From assembly GCF_017357385.1 (NCBI RefSeq), contig NZ_CP071633.1, positions 806,001 through 870,000 of the forward strand: a stretch of DNA of 64,000 nt, given 5' to 3'. The notes beneath the pieces were generated by a model. That model saw only the letters and a list, made by a program, of their open reading frames with translations, was not told the DNA's origin and searched no databases. Source of the stretch: Rhizobium sp. NZLR1. GTDB lineage: Bacteria > Pseudomonadota > Alphaproteobacteria > Rhizobiales > Rhizobiaceae. The position numbers and the translations under genes are program-made. Of the stretch, positions 1 to 9,964 are shown piece by piece; within the stretch, counting starts at the first letter, position 1; each line of letters opens with the position of its first letter.

Positions 1-221
1 ACGTCCTGCTGATCGCCATCAGCCTCGACCCCCACAATTTCCAGCAAAGCGATGTCGAGCTGCCGCTCTGGCAGTGGTCGCTCGGGGATGGCGGCACGCT
101 GGATGCCGAAGATCTGATCGGCGGGCATCGTTTCAAGTGGACTGGCAAATGGCAGAGCATCGGGCTCAATCCCCACGTCCTGCCCTATGCGATCTGGCGT
201 ATTCGCTCAAGGGAGGCATGA
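1..221 (+). CDS. glgE: GlgE, alpha-1,4-glucan:maltose-1-phosphate maltosyltransferase, C-terminal part only
   Basis: The reading frame is open from base 3 to the TGA at 219-221 and gives the last 72 residues of a protein that begins outside the window. The visible end (VLLIAISLDPHNFQQ near its start, and a tail with RFKWTGKWQSIGLNPH and PYAIWRI) matches the C-terminal beta domain of GlgE. GlgE transfers maltose from maltose-1-phosphate onto alpha-glucan chains in the cytoplasm. The next gene starts one base after this stop and makes maltose and maltose-1-phosphate, which supports the call. Only the end can be judged; the catalytic domain is not in the window. Confidence 0.85.
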   Translation, partial: VLLIAISLDPHNFQQSDVELPLWQWSLGDGGTLDAEDLIGGHRFKWTGKWQSIGLNPHVLPYAIWRIRSREA

Positions 222-3200
222 ATGGACACGACGAATACCGATGGCTCGCATCAGCCGCTGTGGTACAAGGATGCGATCATTTACCAGCTGCATATCAAGT
301 CGTTCTACGACGCCAATGGCGACGGCGTCGGCGACTTTGCCGGTCTGCACCAGAAGCTCGATCACATCGCAGCGCTCGGCGTCAACGCCATCTGGCTGCT
401 GCCGTTCTTTCCCTCTCCGCGCCGCGACGACGGCTATGATATCGCTGATTACGGCAATGTCAGCCCCGACTACGGGACGGTGGAGGATTTTCGCGCCTTC
501 GTCGATGCCGCCCACCGGCGCAATATCCGCGTCATTATCGAGCTCGTCATCAACCACACCTCTGACCAGCATCCCTGGTTCCAGCGCGCGCGCCAGGCGC
601 CAGCGGGGTCGCCGGAGCGCGACTTCTACGTCTGGTCGGATACCGATCAGAAGTTTCCGGAAACGCGCATCATTTTCATAGATACGGAAAAATCCAACTG
701 GACATGGGATGCTGTCGCCGGCGCCTATTACTGGCACCGCTTCTATTCGCATCAGCCCGACCTGAATTTCGACAGCCCGCTCGTCATGGAGGAACTCCTG
801 AAGGTGATGCGCTTCTGGCTGGAAACCGGCATCGACGGGTTTCGCCTCGACGCGATCCCCTACCTCGTCGAGCGTGAGGGGACCATCAACGAAAACTTGC
901 CGGAAACCCACGCAATCCTCAAACGCATCCGCGCTGCGCTCGATGCCACCCATCCCGGCGTGATGCTGCTTGCCGAGGCCAATCAATGGCCGGAGGACAC
1001 GCGCGAGTATTTCGGCGAGGGTGACGAATGCCACATGGCCTTCCACTTCCCGCTGATGCCGCGCATGTATATGGCGATCGCCAAGGAGGACCGGTTTCCG
1101 ATCACCGATATCCTGCGGCAGACGCCTGAGATTCCCGACAACTGCCAATGGGCGATCTTCCTTCGCAACCACGACGAGCTGACGCTCGAAATGGTGACCG
1201 ACGCCGAGCGCGACTATCTTTGGGAGACCTATGCATCCGACAAGCGTGCCCGCATCAATCTCGGGATCAGGCGGCGCCTGGCACCGCTGATGGAGCGCGA
1301 CCGCCGGCGGATCGAGCTGATGAACGCGCTGCTTCTCTCGATGCCGGGAACGCCGGTGATCTATTACGGCGACGAGATCGGCATGGGCGATAATATCTAC
1401 CTCGGCGACCGGGATGGGGTCAGGACGCCGATGCAATGGTCTCCGGACCGCAATGGCGGCTTCTCCAGGGTAGACCCGGCGCGTCTCGTCCTGCCGCCGG
1501 TGGCCGACCCGCTCTACGGTTTCGAGGCCGTCAACGTCGAGGCGCAGAGCACTGACGCGCATTCGCTGCTCAACTGGACGCGCAAGATGCTGGCGCTGCG
1601 CGGCAGGCATCCGGCCTTTGGCCGTGGTTCGTTGCGGTTCCTCGCACCGGAGAACCGCAAGATCCTCGCTTACCTCAGGGAATATGAAGGCGAGACCCTG
1701 ATGTGCGTCGCAAATCTCTCGCGGCTGCCCCAGGCCGTCGAACTCGACCTGTCGAGCTTCGAGGGCCGCGTGCCGATCGAATTGACCGGCATGTCGCCCT
1801 TTCCGCCGATCGGCCAGCTGACCTATCTGCTGACACTGCCGCCCTATGGCTTCTTCTGGTTCCAGTTGGAGGCCGATGCCGACCCGCCGGCATGGCGCAC
1901 GGCGCCACCTGAGCAGCTTCCCGATCTGGTGACGATGGTCATCCGCCGTGGCCTGCTCGATCTCGTCGATGAACCCAAGCTTGCACGGGTCCTCAGCACC
2001 GAAATTCTGCCTGCCTATCTCGGCAAGCGGCGGTGGTTCGGGGCGAAGGATCAGCCGCTTCATGCGGCGCGGCTGATCTCCGCAACGCCGATACCGTTTG
2101 CCGACGGGATCGTGCTCGGCGAATTGGAGGCCGTGCTGCCGAACCATAGCGAATCCTACCAACTGCCGCTGGCAGTCGCCTGGGACGATGCGCAACCCTC
2201 CGTGCTGACCCAGCAGCTCGCGCTCGGACGGGTCCGCCAGGGCAGGCGGGTCGGCTTCCTGACGGACGGATTTGCCGTGGAGGCGATGGCGCGCGGCATC
2301 CTGCGCGGGCTTGGCGACCGCTCACGCATTACCGGCCGCACCGGCACACTTGAATTTCTCGGCACGGAGCGGCTCGACCGTCTGGCCGTTACCGACGACC
2401 TTCCGGTCCATTGGCTCTCGGCCGAGCAGTCCAACAGTTCGCTGATCGTCGGCGACCTCGCGATGATCAAACTGATCAGGCACATCTTTCCTGGAATCCA
2501 TCCGGAGGTCGAGATGACGCGCTATCTCACCCGCGCCGGCTATGACCACACCGCCCCCTTGCTGGGCGAGGTCGCGCACACGGATTCCAGCGGACGCCGT
2601 TCGACATTGATCATCGTCCAAGGCGCGATCCGCAATCAGGGCGACGCCTGGAACTGGATGCTGAACAATTTGCGCCGTGGGGCAGACGAACTCGTGCTCA
2701 ACGATCCGGCCGTCCAGCCCGGCGACGATGTCTTCCAGCCGCTGATCAGCTTCGTCGCGATGGTCGGCATGAGATTGGGCGAACTGCATGTCGTGCTCGC
2801 CGGCGAGACCGGGGACGAAGCCTTTAGCCCGGTCGTCGCCGGCGACAGCGAGGTCGACACGATGAAGAAGGCGGTTGCCGGCGAGGTCGCTTATGCCATG
2901 TCGAAACTTGCCGAACGCGAGGAGAATGCCGATCCCGCGATCGGCCTGCTCGCAGCACCGCTTCTTGAGCGCCGCACCGAACTCGCCGAGCTTGCCGCGA
3001 CGCTTGCGGAGGCCGCACGCCATACGCTGATGACTCGCACGCATGGCGATTTCCATCTTGGCCAGATCCTCGTCAGCGAGGGCGATGCCGTCATCATCGA
3101 CTTCGAGGGCGAGCCTGCTAAAAACCTGGCCGAGCGCCGCGCCAAGACCAACCCGCTGCGCGATGTCGCCGGGCTTTTGAGATCGCTGAGCTATCTGGTG

Positions 3201-3503
3201 GCCACCGCCCAGCTCGACAACGACGCCGTCATCGAACACGAGAACGAAGTCCGGCGCGACGCCATCGCCCGCTTCGGGCGCCAGGCAGAGGAGGCGTTCC
3301 TCGGCGCCTATTCGCAGGCGGTGTCGGCATCGAAGGCGCTTTACATGCCGTCCGGTCAACGACGGAGGGTTCTCGATGCCTTTCTTCTCGAAAAAGCCGC
3401 CTATGAGATCGCCTATGAAGCCCGCAACCGGCCGAAATGGCTTCCCATTCCGCTCTCCGGCTTCACCGAAATCGTTTCGCGTCTGGCGGGGGTCCCGGCA
3501 TGA
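222..3503 (+). CDS. treS: Trehalose synthase fused to maltokinase (TreS-Mak)
   Basis: This is a 1093-residue two-domain cytoplasmic enzyme. Residues 1 to about 545 are a GH13 trehalose synthase that interconverts trehalose and maltose. The nucleophile is D210 (GFRLDAIPY), the acid/base E252 ([10 protein letters not shown]) and the third carboxylate D318 (RNHDELT). Residues from about 600 form a maltokinase that phosphorylates maltose, with the kinase-like HGDFHLGQ loop (D943) and the metal-binding IIDFEGEP (D960). The fusion turns trehalose into maltose-1-phosphate, the GlgE substrate. The start follows the glgE stop directly and the stop overlaps glgB by four bases (ATGA), so the three genes form one translationally coupled operon. 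TreS-Mak fusions are known in bacteria. Confidence 0.95.
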   Translation: MDTTNTDGSHQPLWYKDAIIYQLHIKSFYDANGDGVGDFAGLHQKLDHIAALGVNAIWLLPFFPSPRRDDGYDIADYGNVSPDYGTVEDFRAFVDAAHRRNIRVIIELVINHTSDQHPWFQRARQAPAGSPERDFYVWSDTDQKFPETRIIFIDTEKSNWTWDAVAGAYYWHRFYSHQPDLNFDSPLVMEELLKVMRFWLETGIDGFRLDAIPYLVEREGTINENLPETHAILKRIRAALDATHPGVMLLAEANQWPEDTREYFGEGDECHMAFHFPLMPRMYMAIAKEDRFPITDILRQTPEIPDNCQWAIFLRNHDELTLEMVTDAERDYLWETYASDKRARINLGIRRRLAPLMERDRRRIELMNALLLSMPGTPVIYYGDEIGMGDNIYLGDRDGVRTPMQWSPDRNGGFSRVDPARLVLPPVADPLYGFEAVNVEAQSTDAHSLLNWTRKMLALRGRHPAFGRGSLRFLAPENRKILAYLREYEGETLMCVANLSRLPQAVELDLSSFEGRVPIELTGMSPFPPIGQLTYLLTLPPYGFFWFQLEADADPPAWRTAPPEQLPDLVTMVIRRGLLDLVDEPKLARVLSTEILPAYLGKRRWFGAKDQPLHAARLISATPIPFADGIVLGELEAVLPNHSESYQLPLAVAWDDAQPSVLTQQLALGRVRQGRRVGFLTDGFAVEAMARGILRGLGDRSRITGRTGTLEFLGTERLDRLAVTDDLPVHWLSAEQSNSSLIVGDLAMIKLIRHIFPGIHPEVEMTRYLTRAGYDHTAPLLGEVAHTDSSGRRSTLIIVQGAIRNQGDAWNWMLNNLRRGADELVLNDPAVQPGDDVFQPLISFVAMVGMRLGELHVVLAGETGDEAFSPVVAGDSEVDTMKKAVAGEVAYAMSKLAEREENADPAIGLLAAPLLERRTELAELAATLAEAARHTLMTRTHGDFHLGQILVSEGDAVIIDFEGEPAKNLAERRAKTNPLRDVAGLLRSLSYLVATAQLDNDAVIEHENEVRRDAIARFGRQAEEAFLGAYSQAVSASKALYMPSGQRRRVLDAFLLEKAAYEIAYEARNRPKWLPIPLSGFTEIVSRLAGVPA

Positions 3504-5710
3504 ATGTTGAGCGCTCGGAACTGCTGGCGGGCATCGGACAGGATGAGCTCCAGGCTCTGATCGAGGGACGCCACGGCGATCCTTTTTCGATCCTCGGCCC
3601 CCATGAAAGTAGCGGCATGACGATCGTGCGCGTTTACCTGCCCGGCGCCGACGCGGTCGATCTCATCGAGGCGGCGAGCGGTCGAGTGGTGACGCCTTTC
3701 AGCATCGCCCACCCCTCCGGCCTGTTTGCGGCGGCGACGGTCGCCAGGGCGGGATACCGCCTGCGGATCACGTGGCCGGATGCGGTGCAGATCACCGAGG
3801 ACCCCTATAGTTTCGGCCTGTTGCTCGGAGAACTCGACCTCCATCTGATCTCGGAGGGCACCCACTATAGTCTGAGCCGGACGCTCGGCGCCGTGGCGAT
3901 GTCGATCGACGGCATATCAGGCGTTCGTTTCGCCGTGTGGGCCCCGAACGCGCGGCGGGTCTCGGTCGTTGGCGACTTCAACGCCTGGGACGGTCGGCGA
4001 AACCCGATGCGGCTGAGGCAGTCGGCGGGTGTCTGGGAGCTGTTCATTCCCCGGCTGGCGCCTGGCGAACGATACAAGTTCGAGATCGTCGATGCTGCTG
4101 GAACCTGCCTGCCGCATAAGGCCGATCCGGTGGCGAGGGCGAGCGAGGCCGCCCCATCCACAGCGTCCATCGTCGCATCGTCGACGTCATTTCGATGGAG
4201 CGATGACGGCTGGATGAAGGGCCGATCCCGGCAGGCGAGGCTGGAGGGCGCGGTCTCGGTTTATGAGGTGCATGTCGGCTCCTGGCTCCGCGACCAGAAA
4301 GACGGCAACAGGTCGCTCGACTGGGTTGAACTCAGCCAGCGGCTTGTCCCCTATGCTCGTGACATGGGCTTTACCCATATCGAGCTGCTGCCGATTATGG
4401 AGCATCCGTTCGGCGGCTCCTGGGGCTATCAGCCGCTTGGCCTGTTTGCCCCGACCGGCCGATATGGGACGCCTGAGGATTTCGCCTATTTCGTCGACCG
4501 CTGCCATGGGGCGGGGCTTGGCGTCATCCTCGACTGGGTGCCGGCCCACTTTCCCACAGACGCCTGGGGACTTGCCCGCTTCGACGGTAGCGCGCTCTAC
4601 GAGCACGAGGATCCGCGCGAGGGTTTTCACCGCGACTGGAACACGCTGATCTACAATCTCGGCCGCAACGAGGTCAAAGGCTTCCTGATCGCCAGTGCGC
4701 TGGAATGGCTGGAGCGCTACCATATCGACGGGTTGCGCGTCGATGCCGTGGCATCGATGCTTTACCGTGACTATAGCCGCAATGAAGGCGAGTGGGTTCC
4801 CAATCAATATGGCGGCCGCGAAAATCTGGAAGCGGTCGAATTCTTCAAGCACCTGAACAGCATCATTCACGAGCGCTGCCCGCATGCGATGACAATCGCC
4901 GAGGAATCGACGGCCTGGCCTGGTGTCACGAAGCCACCCGAGCAGGGCGGCCTCGGTTTCGACATCAAATGGAACATGGGCTGGATGCATGACAGCCTGA
5001 GCTACATCGAGAAGGATCCGGTCTATCGGAGCCATCATCATGGCACGATGACCTTCGGCATGATCTATGCCTATTCGGAGCGCTTCATACTGCCGATTTC
5101 CCATGACGAGGTCGTCTATGGCAAAGGCTCGCTGCTGACGAAGATGCCGGGCGACGAATGGCAGAAATTCGCCAATCTGCGCAGCTATCTCGCTTTCATG
5201 TGGGGACATCCCGGCAAGAAACTGTTGTTCATGGGCAGCGAAATCGCCCAGCCGGGCGAATGGAACCACGACGCTTCGGTGACCTGGGATGTACTGGATC
5301 GGCCCCAGCATGTCGGCATTCAGCGGCTGGTGAAGGATCTGAACAGCCTTTACAGGGACGAAGCCGCATTGCAATTCGGCGACTTTCATCCCGAGGGCTT
5401 TGAATGGGCGGCAGCCGACGACGCCGTCAATTCCGTCCTCGGCATGCTCCGTTATGCCCCCCATCGCACTTCCTCTCTCCTGGTCGTCTCGAACTTCACA
5501 CCGGTGCCGCGTTACGGCTACCGGATCGGCGTGCCGAAGGATGGAGTGTGGGTCGAAGGGATAACGACGGATGCGCGGGAATATGGCGGCTCCGGCCTCG
5601 TCAACGGTGCGCTGTCGAGCGAACCGGTCCCCGCCCACGGCAGGGCAGCCTCCCTGTCGTTGACGCTGCCGCCGCTGGCGACGATCTTTCTCAAGGGACC
5701 ATCGTCTTGA
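3500..5710 (+). CDS. glgB: 1,4-alpha-glucan branching enzyme GlgB
   Basis: This 736-residue GH13 enzyme introduces alpha-1,6 branches into glycogen-like glucan. An N-terminal carbohydrate-binding module comes first, then a CBM48 region ([20 protein letters not shown] near residue 140) and the catalytic barrel. D415 is the nucleophile ([12 protein letters not shown]), E468 the acid/base ([10 protein letters not shown]) and D536 the transition-state stabiliser (SHDEVVYGK). The ATG at 3500 was chosen over an upstream in-frame start because it overlaps the treS stop as ATGA and the protein then begins like other GlgB proteins. With GlgE and TreS-Mak it makes the trehalose-to-branched-glucan route. 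The 3' end lies six bases from the convergent TPP-enzyme gene. Confidence 0.96.
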   Translation: MNVERSELLAGIGQDELQALIEGRHGDPFSILGPHESSGMTIVRVYLPGADAVDLIEAASGRVVTPFSIAHPSGLFAAATVARAGYRLRITWPDAVQITEDPYSFGLLLGELDLHLISEGTHYSLSRTLGAVAMSIDGISGVRFAVWAPNARRVSVVGDFNAWDGRRNPMRLRQSAGVWELFIPRLAPGERYKFEIVDAAGTCLPHKADPVARASEAAPSTASIVASSTSFRWSDDGWMKGRSRQARLEGAVSVYEVHVGSWLRDQKDGNRSLDWVELSQRLVPYARDMGFTHIELLPIMEHPFGGSWGYQPLGLFAPTGRYGTPEDFAYFVDRCHGAGLGVILDWVPAHFPTDAWGLARFDGSALYEHEDPREGFHRDWNTLIYNLGRNEVKGFLIASALEWLERYHIDGLRVDAVASMLYRDYSRNEGEWVPNQYGGRENLEAVEFFKHLNSIIHERCPHAMTIAEESTAWPGVTKPPEQGGLGFDIKWNMGWMHDSLSYIEKDPVYRSHHHGTMTFGMIYAYSERFILPISHDEVVYGKGSLLTKMPGDEWQKFANLRSYLAFMWGHPGKKLLFMGSEIAQPGEWNHDASVTWDVLDRPQHVGIQRLVKDLNSLYRDEAALQFGDFHPEGFEWAAADDAVNSVLGMLRYAPHRTSSLLVVSNFTPVPRYGYRIGVPKDGVWVEGITTDAREYGGSGLVNGALSSEPVPAHGRAASLSLTLPPLATIFLKGPSS

Positions 5711-5716
5711 TGGGCA

Positions 5717-7345
5717 TCAATCGGCGTGCGGAGCCGGATGAATGAAAGGCCAGGGGCTCGCCTCTGATCCCTTTTCGATCGGAACCTCGATGAGAACCGG
5801 TTCGTCGAGAGACAGAGCTTTCTCGATGGTGGCTTTCAATTCGCCGGGGCTCGTCACCTTGAATGCGCGGATACCGAAGCTCTCGGCAAGAGCGACAAAA
5901 TCAGGATTGGTCAGGTCCGAGCCGAGATAGCGGCCTTGATATGCCTGCTTCTGGTCTCGCAACACATTGCCATAGGCGGAATTGTTGAAGACGATAGCGA
6001 CGACATTGATCTTGTGCTGGACGGCAGTGGCAAGCTCCTGAACGCCGAACATGAAGCCTCCATCGCCTGAAACAGAGACCACAGCTTTGTCGGGATTGGC
6101 GACTTTTACACCCAAGGCCGTGTTGAAGCCGAAACCCAGATTGTCTTGATAACCGCATGTCACATATTGGCGCGGACCATAGACCGGGAAGGCAAACCGG
6201 GCGGTAAAGCCCACCTGGCTGACCTCCTCGACGAAGAAGCCGTCCCTCGGCAGGGCTTGGCGAATGGCATGGAGATAGGCAAGCTGCGGCTGCACTTCCG
6301 AGAACCGGGACTTGGCGCCTTTGTTGAGATCGGCAAATTCGCGGGTGCGATCCTTGCTGGGCGATTCTGCCAGGGTATCGAGCAGAGCTTGCGTCGCTGC
6401 CTTGGCATCGGCGACAATGCCGACATTCGGCTTGAGGCGGACCATCTCGGTCGGATCGATATCGATGCGGATCACTTTGAGGCCCTTGGGGAGCCACTTC
6501 CATCGCATGAACTGCAATTCGAGCCGGCTGCCGATCCCGATCAGCACGTCGGTGTTCTTCCAGTATTCATAGGCGGCGACAAAATTCAGGGTGTTCGGGT
6601 GGTCGTCGGCGACGATGCCCTTGCCGGACCGATGGGAGGTGACGGGCGATTGCAGCAATTTTGCAAGCGCGGCGATCTCGGCGCCGGCATCTACGGCACC
6701 GCCGCCAACCATGATCATCGGGTTCTTGGCGCCTGATATCAGCGCGGCTGCGGCAGCGACCTGATCGTGGTTGACTGCTGGGTGAGGGGCTCTCGAACCG
6801 ATGGGAAGTTCGATTTCAGGGCCGGATTGGCCAAATACATCCCAAGGGGCTTCGACCGCTCCCGGACCCTGGCGGCCGGAAAGCATCTTGCTGACGACGT
6901 CGGCCATGACAGGACCGGCCTCCGACAGGTGATTGATGCGCTCCGCCGTCTTGGTAATCCCGCGCATCGTCGCGAGTTGATCCGGCAGCTCGTGCAACTG
7001 TCCTCTGCCCTGACCGATCAAATGGGACATGATGTTGCCGGTGATGCAAAGCACCGGCGAATTGGCGCCGTAAGCCGTGCACAGAGCCGCGCCGGAATTG
7101 AGGACGCCGGGGCCGGGCACGACGGTGTAGGCGCCGATCCGGCCGGTGGATTTGGCATAGCCGTAGGCCATATATCCGGCGCCCTGTTCGTGCCTGGTGT
7201 GGATGAACCGAACTTTGTCGCTGGCACCGTAGAGGGCATCGTTGAAATCATACATATGGGCGCCCGGGATGCCGAAGACCGTGTCGATCCGATGGCCGAT
7301 GAGCGAACGGGTCATCGCCTGGCCGGTCGTTTCTTTCCTGCTCAT
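5717..7345 (-). CDS. Thiamine pyrophosphate-dependent enzyme of the acetolactate synthase/2-oxoacid decarboxylase superfamily
   Basis: This 542-residue protein has the three-domain TPP enzyme layout. The N-terminal pyrimidine-binding domain carries the activating glutamate E53 (TRHEQGAGYMAYGYA). A central domain follows, and the C-terminal domain has the GDG...NN diphosphate/Mg motif starting at G427 (GDGGFMFGVQELA, ending IVFNN). It resembles the large acetolactate synthase subunit, but no small regulatory subunit is nearby. It lies 27 bases downstream of an amino-acid aminotransferase, probably in one operon, so a 2-oxoacid made by transamination is a plausible substrate (inference). GAGG sits eight bases before the ATG. 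Decarboxylase, carboligase and oxidase roles cannot be told apart from sequence alone. Confidence 0.8.
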   Translation of the reverse strand: MSRKETTGQAMTRSLIGHRIDTVFGIPGAHMYDFNDALYGASDKVRFIHTRHEQGAGYMAYGYAKSTGRIGAYTVVPGPGVLNSGAALCTAYGANSPVLCITGNIMSHLIGQGRGQLHELPDQLATMRGITKTAERINHLSEAGPVMADVVSKMLSGRQGPGAVEAPWDVFGQSGPEIELPIGSRAPHPAVNHDQVAAAAALISGAKNPMIMVGGGAVDAGAEIAALAKLLQSPVTSHRSGKGIVADDHPNTLNFVAAYEYWKNTDVLIGIGSRLELQFMRWKWLPKGLKVIRIDIDPTEMVRLKPNVGIVADAKAATQALLDTLAESPSKDRTREFADLNKGAKSRFSEVQPQLAYLHAIRQALPRDGFFVEEVSQVGFTARFAFPVYGPRQYVTCGYQDNLGFGFNTALGVKVANPDKAVVSVSGDGGFMFGVQELATAVQHKINVVAIVFNNSAYGNVLRDQKQAYQGRYLGSDLTNPDFVALAESFGIRAFKVTSPGELKATIEKALSLDEPVLIEVPIEKGSEASPWPFIHPAPHAD

Positions 7346-7372
7346 TTTAAAACCTCAAAGGCTTGAGTTCGC

Positions 7373-8563
7373 TTAGGCCGACATCGATGATTTTAGGCAG
7401 CCTTCAGCGCGAAGTGCGGCGACGATGGCGCAGGCATCGTCCGGCTGCATGCCCGCAAGGTTCATACGACCGGAATCGGCCATATAGATGCCGTGCTTGG
7501 CTCGAAGCGCTACTGCCGTTTCTTTCGACATGGAGAGATTGGAGAACAGACCGCGCTGCTGGCTAATGAACGCCAGATCGGGAGCAGCGGCGGCAAGCGC
7601 CGCACGATTGCCGTTGACGCGCTGGCACATCTCCTCGAGTTCGGCGCGCCACATTGCCGACATTTCGTCACTCTCGAGGATGGTTCTGACGATCGCGGCG
7701 CCATGGTCGGGCGGCATAGACCAGTTGACACGGGCAAGGGCCGCCATGTTGCTTTCGGCCTTCCCGGTGTCGTCGACATTGCGGGCCATGACATAGAGCG
7801 CGCCGACACGCTCGCGATAAAGGCCAAAGTTCTTGTCGCAGGAATAAGCGATCAGCGCCTCATCGACGGCATCGAGGATCATGCGTGTCGGCGCGGCGTC
7901 ATGTTCCAGACCGTCGCCGAGCCCCTGATAGGCAAGATCGATGAACGGCACCAGCTTCTGTGCAACAAGCAGTGCGGTGATCTGCCGCCACTGCTCCATG
8001 GTGAAATCGATGCCGGTCGGATTATGGCAGCAACCGTGAAGGAGCACGACGTCGCCTTCCCCCGCGGAAGACAAGGCTTCGATGACGCTTTCGAATTTCA
8101 CCTGCTGTAACGTCAGGTCGACAAAGGCGTACGCCTTGACCGGCAAACGCGCTGCGCCGAAGATCGGCGCATGGTTTGGCCAGCTCGGCGTCCCGAGCAG
8201 AACCTTCGCCGACGGATTTGCTGTTTGGATGAGTTCGGCGCCTAGACGCAGCGCACCGCTTCCGCCCGGTGTCTGAATGCCGACAAGGCGATGACCGAAC
8301 GTCGGTGATTTTCCGAAAATAATAGGCTGCAGCAGGCGCACGAATTGCAGATCGCCTTCCGGGCCAAGGTATTTCTTGCTGTCCTGGGTCTCGAGAAGAA
8401 ACTGCTCCGCTGCCTTCACGGCACGCATCACCGGCGTGCGTCCCATGATGTCGCGATAGACGCCGACGCCGAGGTCGACCTTTCCGCTGCGATCGTCGGC
8501 GTGAAAGGCCTTGATCAGGGCAAGTAGGCTGTCGGCTGGCCGGCTATTCAGTTGGTCAAACAT
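7373..8563 (-). CDS. Aspartate/aromatic amino acid aminotransferase (class I, PLP-dependent)
   Basis: This 396-residue protein has the full fold type I aminotransferase pattern. The start region (MFDQLNSRPADSLLALI, then DLGVGVYRD), the HGCCHNPTG loop and the PLP-binding lysine K244 in SCDKNFGLY all match the AspC/TyrB family. It exchanges an amino group between aspartate or aromatic amino acids and 2-oxoglutarate. The ATG is preceded by a strong GGAGGTGG site. The gene leads a likely two-gene operon with the TPP enzyme and is divergent from an Lrp-type regulator; inverted repeats lie in the shared upstream region. Residues alone do not decide between aspartate and aromatic preference. Confidence 0.9.
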   Translation of the reverse strand: MFDQLNSRPADSLLALIKAFHADDRSGKVDLGVGVYRDIMGRTPVMRAVKAAEQFLLETQDSKKYLGPEGDLQFVRLLQPIIFGKSPTFGHRLVGIQTPGGSGALRLGAELIQTANPSAKVLLGTPSWPNHAPIFGAARLPVKAYAFVDLTLQQVKFESVIEALSSAGEGDVVLLHGCCHNPTGIDFTMEQWRQITALLVAQKLVPFIDLAYQGLGDGLEHDAAPTRMILDAVDEALIAYSCDKNFGLYRERVGALYVMARNVDDTGKAESNMAALARVNWSMPPDHGAAIVRTILESDEMSAMWRAELEEMCQRVNGNRAALAAAAPDLAFISQQRGLFSNLSMSKETAVALRAKHGIYMADSGRMNLAGMQPDDACAIVAALRAEGCLKSSMSA

Positions 8564-8615
8564 AAGTCCACCTCCGTTCCATCTCTTGGTCGGAGATTAA
8601 CTGAACTCCTGCGGC

Positions 8616-8694
8616 GAATTTCTGCGATTATCTCCCTGCTTCAACATAAATATGAAGATAATCGGCGTGTCGTAGCTATAATGCGCAGAAATTC
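8616..8694. promoter_or_regulatory. Inverted-repeat operator region between aminotransferase and Lrp gene
   Basis: Three inverted repeats occupy the divergent intergenic region. The outer pair is GAATTTCTGCG at 8616-8626 and its exact complement at 8684-8694. The inner pair is CGATTATCT at 8625-8633 and its exact complement at 8656-8664. A third, CTTCA/TGAAG, lies at 8639-8643 and 8653-8657. The stretch is AT-rich against its surroundings. Lrp-family regulators often bind such repeats next to their own gene, so this is the likely operator for both divergent promoters (inference). Confidence 0.55.
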
Positions 8695-8716
8695 ACCTCT
8701 TTTGGGGATCGTGACC

Positions 8717-9184
8717 ATGCTTGACCAGTTCGACATCAAATTGCTTGCCGCGCTCCAGCAGAACAGCGAGATGACGCAGAGCGAGTTGTCGCAGCAGGTC
8801 AATCTTTCTGCGACCCAATGCGCGCGCCGTTTGGAAAGGCTGCGCAACGAGCAGTACATTCAGAATGTCGTTGCCATCCTCAATCCCGCAAAGTTGGGTT
8901 TCAGCGTCGTCGCTCATACTCTTGTCAGCCTCAGAGCGCATACGGAAGGCGGAAACGAGCGGCTTCATCGCTTCATCGAGACGGCGCCGGAGATTCTGGA
9001 GTGCTATTCGCAGACGGGGGACGCCGATTTTCTGATGAAGGTCATGACGCGCGACCTCGACCATCTCAGCCAGTTTCTCGAAAGAATGATCCGGGTCACC
9101 GACAATCTGGCGTCGGTCAAGTCAAGCATTGTCCTCAAGACGCTGAAAAAGACGACCGCTTTGCCGCTGCAGATCGTGACATGA
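8717..9184 (+). CDS. Lrp/AsnC family transcriptional regulator
   Basis: This is a 155-residue DNA-binding protein. A winged helix-turn-helix spans roughly residues 1-60 (FDIKLLAALQQNSEMTQSEL, then NLSATQCARRLERL), followed by the RAM/AsnC ligand-binding domain (RFIETAPEILECYSQTGDADFLMKV). The ATG at 8717 was chosen because the protein then starts at the usual Lrp N-terminus; a GGGG stretch lies about nine bases upstream. Earlier in-frame starts would add an unlikely tail and run into the repeats at 8616-8694. It is divergent from the aminotransferase/TPP-enzyme operon and probably controls it in response to an amino acid. The ligand is unknown. Confidence 0.9.
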   Translation: MLDQFDIKLLAALQQNSEMTQSELSQQVNLSATQCARRLERLRNEQYIQNVVAILNPAKLGFSVVAHTLVSLRAHTEGGNERLHRFIETAPEILECYSQTGDADFLMKVMTRDLDHLSQFLERMIRVTDNLASVKSSIVLKTLKKTTALPLQIVT

Positions 9185-9202
9185 GAGCGGCTTCAGCTAC
9201 TC

Positions 9203-9964
9203 TCATCTGAGATAGTGGATGTGCGGGCGGGAATGATGGGGTGAGGCTTCGATGCGGGCCTCGACGGAAAAGACATCGCGCAGGAGGTTTTCGCTCAGCA
9301 CGTCCTGCGGTGCGCCGGAGGCGACGATCCTGCCCCGCTGCATGATGATCAGCTGATCGCAGAACATGGCGGCATGGTTGAGATCGTGCAGCGCGACGAT
9401 GCTGGTGATCGGCAGGCCGGAGACGAGCCGCATCAGGCCGATCTGGTGCTGGATATCGAGATGGTTCGTGGGCTCGTCGAGGATCAGCTCTTGGGGCGAC
9501 TGGGCGAGCGCCCTTGCGATATGGGTGCGCTGTTTTTCACCACCCGACAGGCTCTGCCAGCGATCGTCGCGTTTCTCCGCCATGCCGGCGCGCGCCAGCG
9601 CGCCTTCGACCGCCTCTTCGTCAGCCCCGGCCCAGCCTGAGAACATCGACCGATGCGGAAACCGGCCGAGCTTGACGACGTCGACGACCTTCAGATTGGC
9701 ATTTGTCGTGGCATGCTGCTCGACGAAGGCGATGCGGCGGGCGATCGAGCGGCGGCTAATCGCGCCGATATCATTGCGGTCGAGCGTGACGCGGCCGGCA
9801 TGCGGCCGCTTCAGGCCGGCGAGGAGCCGCAGCAGCGAAGTCTTGCCCGAACCATTGGGGCCGAGCAGACCGAGCATCTGGCCCGGCTGCGCCTCCAGGG
9901 AAACGCCGTCCAGAATGGTCTTCCTGCCAATTTTCCAGATGAGGTTGTCGGCCTTGATGCTCAT
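9203..9964 (-). CDS. Iron/siderophore-type ABC transporter ATP-binding protein (FecE/FhuC-like)
   Basis: This 253-residue ATPase energises the importer encoded by the two genes upstream. Walker A is at residues 35-42 (GPNGSGKT), the signature is SLSGGEKQR and Walker B is LILDEPTNHLD, all intact. The NHLD form and the overall length are typical of iron-siderophore, haem and cobalamin importers. The ATG overlaps the permease stop as ATGA, so the genes are coupled. It ends 18 bases from the convergent Lrp gene. Confidence 0.93.
   Translation of the reverse strand: MSIKADNLIWKIGRKTILDGVSLEAQPGQMLGLLGPNGSGKTSLLRLLAGLKRPHAGRVTLDRNDIGAISRRSIARRIAFVEQHATTNANLKVVDVVKLGRFPHRSMFSGWAGADEEAVEGALARAGMAEKRDDRWQSLSGGEKQRTHIARALAQSPQELILDEPTNHLDIQHQIGLMRLVSGLPITSIVALHDLNHAAMFCDQLIIMQRGRIVASGAPQDVLSENLLRDVFSVEARIEASPHHSRPHIHYLR

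Noticed and set aside
207..2195. Open frame of 662 codons on the minus strand inside treS
   Set aside because: It is antisense to the TreS catalytic domain and arises from high GC content; no recognisable motif.
4187..5638. Open frame of 483 codons on the minus strand inside glgB
   Set aside because: It is a frame shadow of a conserved gene with all catalytic residues on the plus strand; the composition is not protein-like.
5717..7345. Calling the TPP enzyme IlvB/IlvG acetolactate synthase
   Set aside because: No small regulatory subunit is linked and the operon partner is an aromatic-type aminotransferase; a general TPP-enzyme call is safer.
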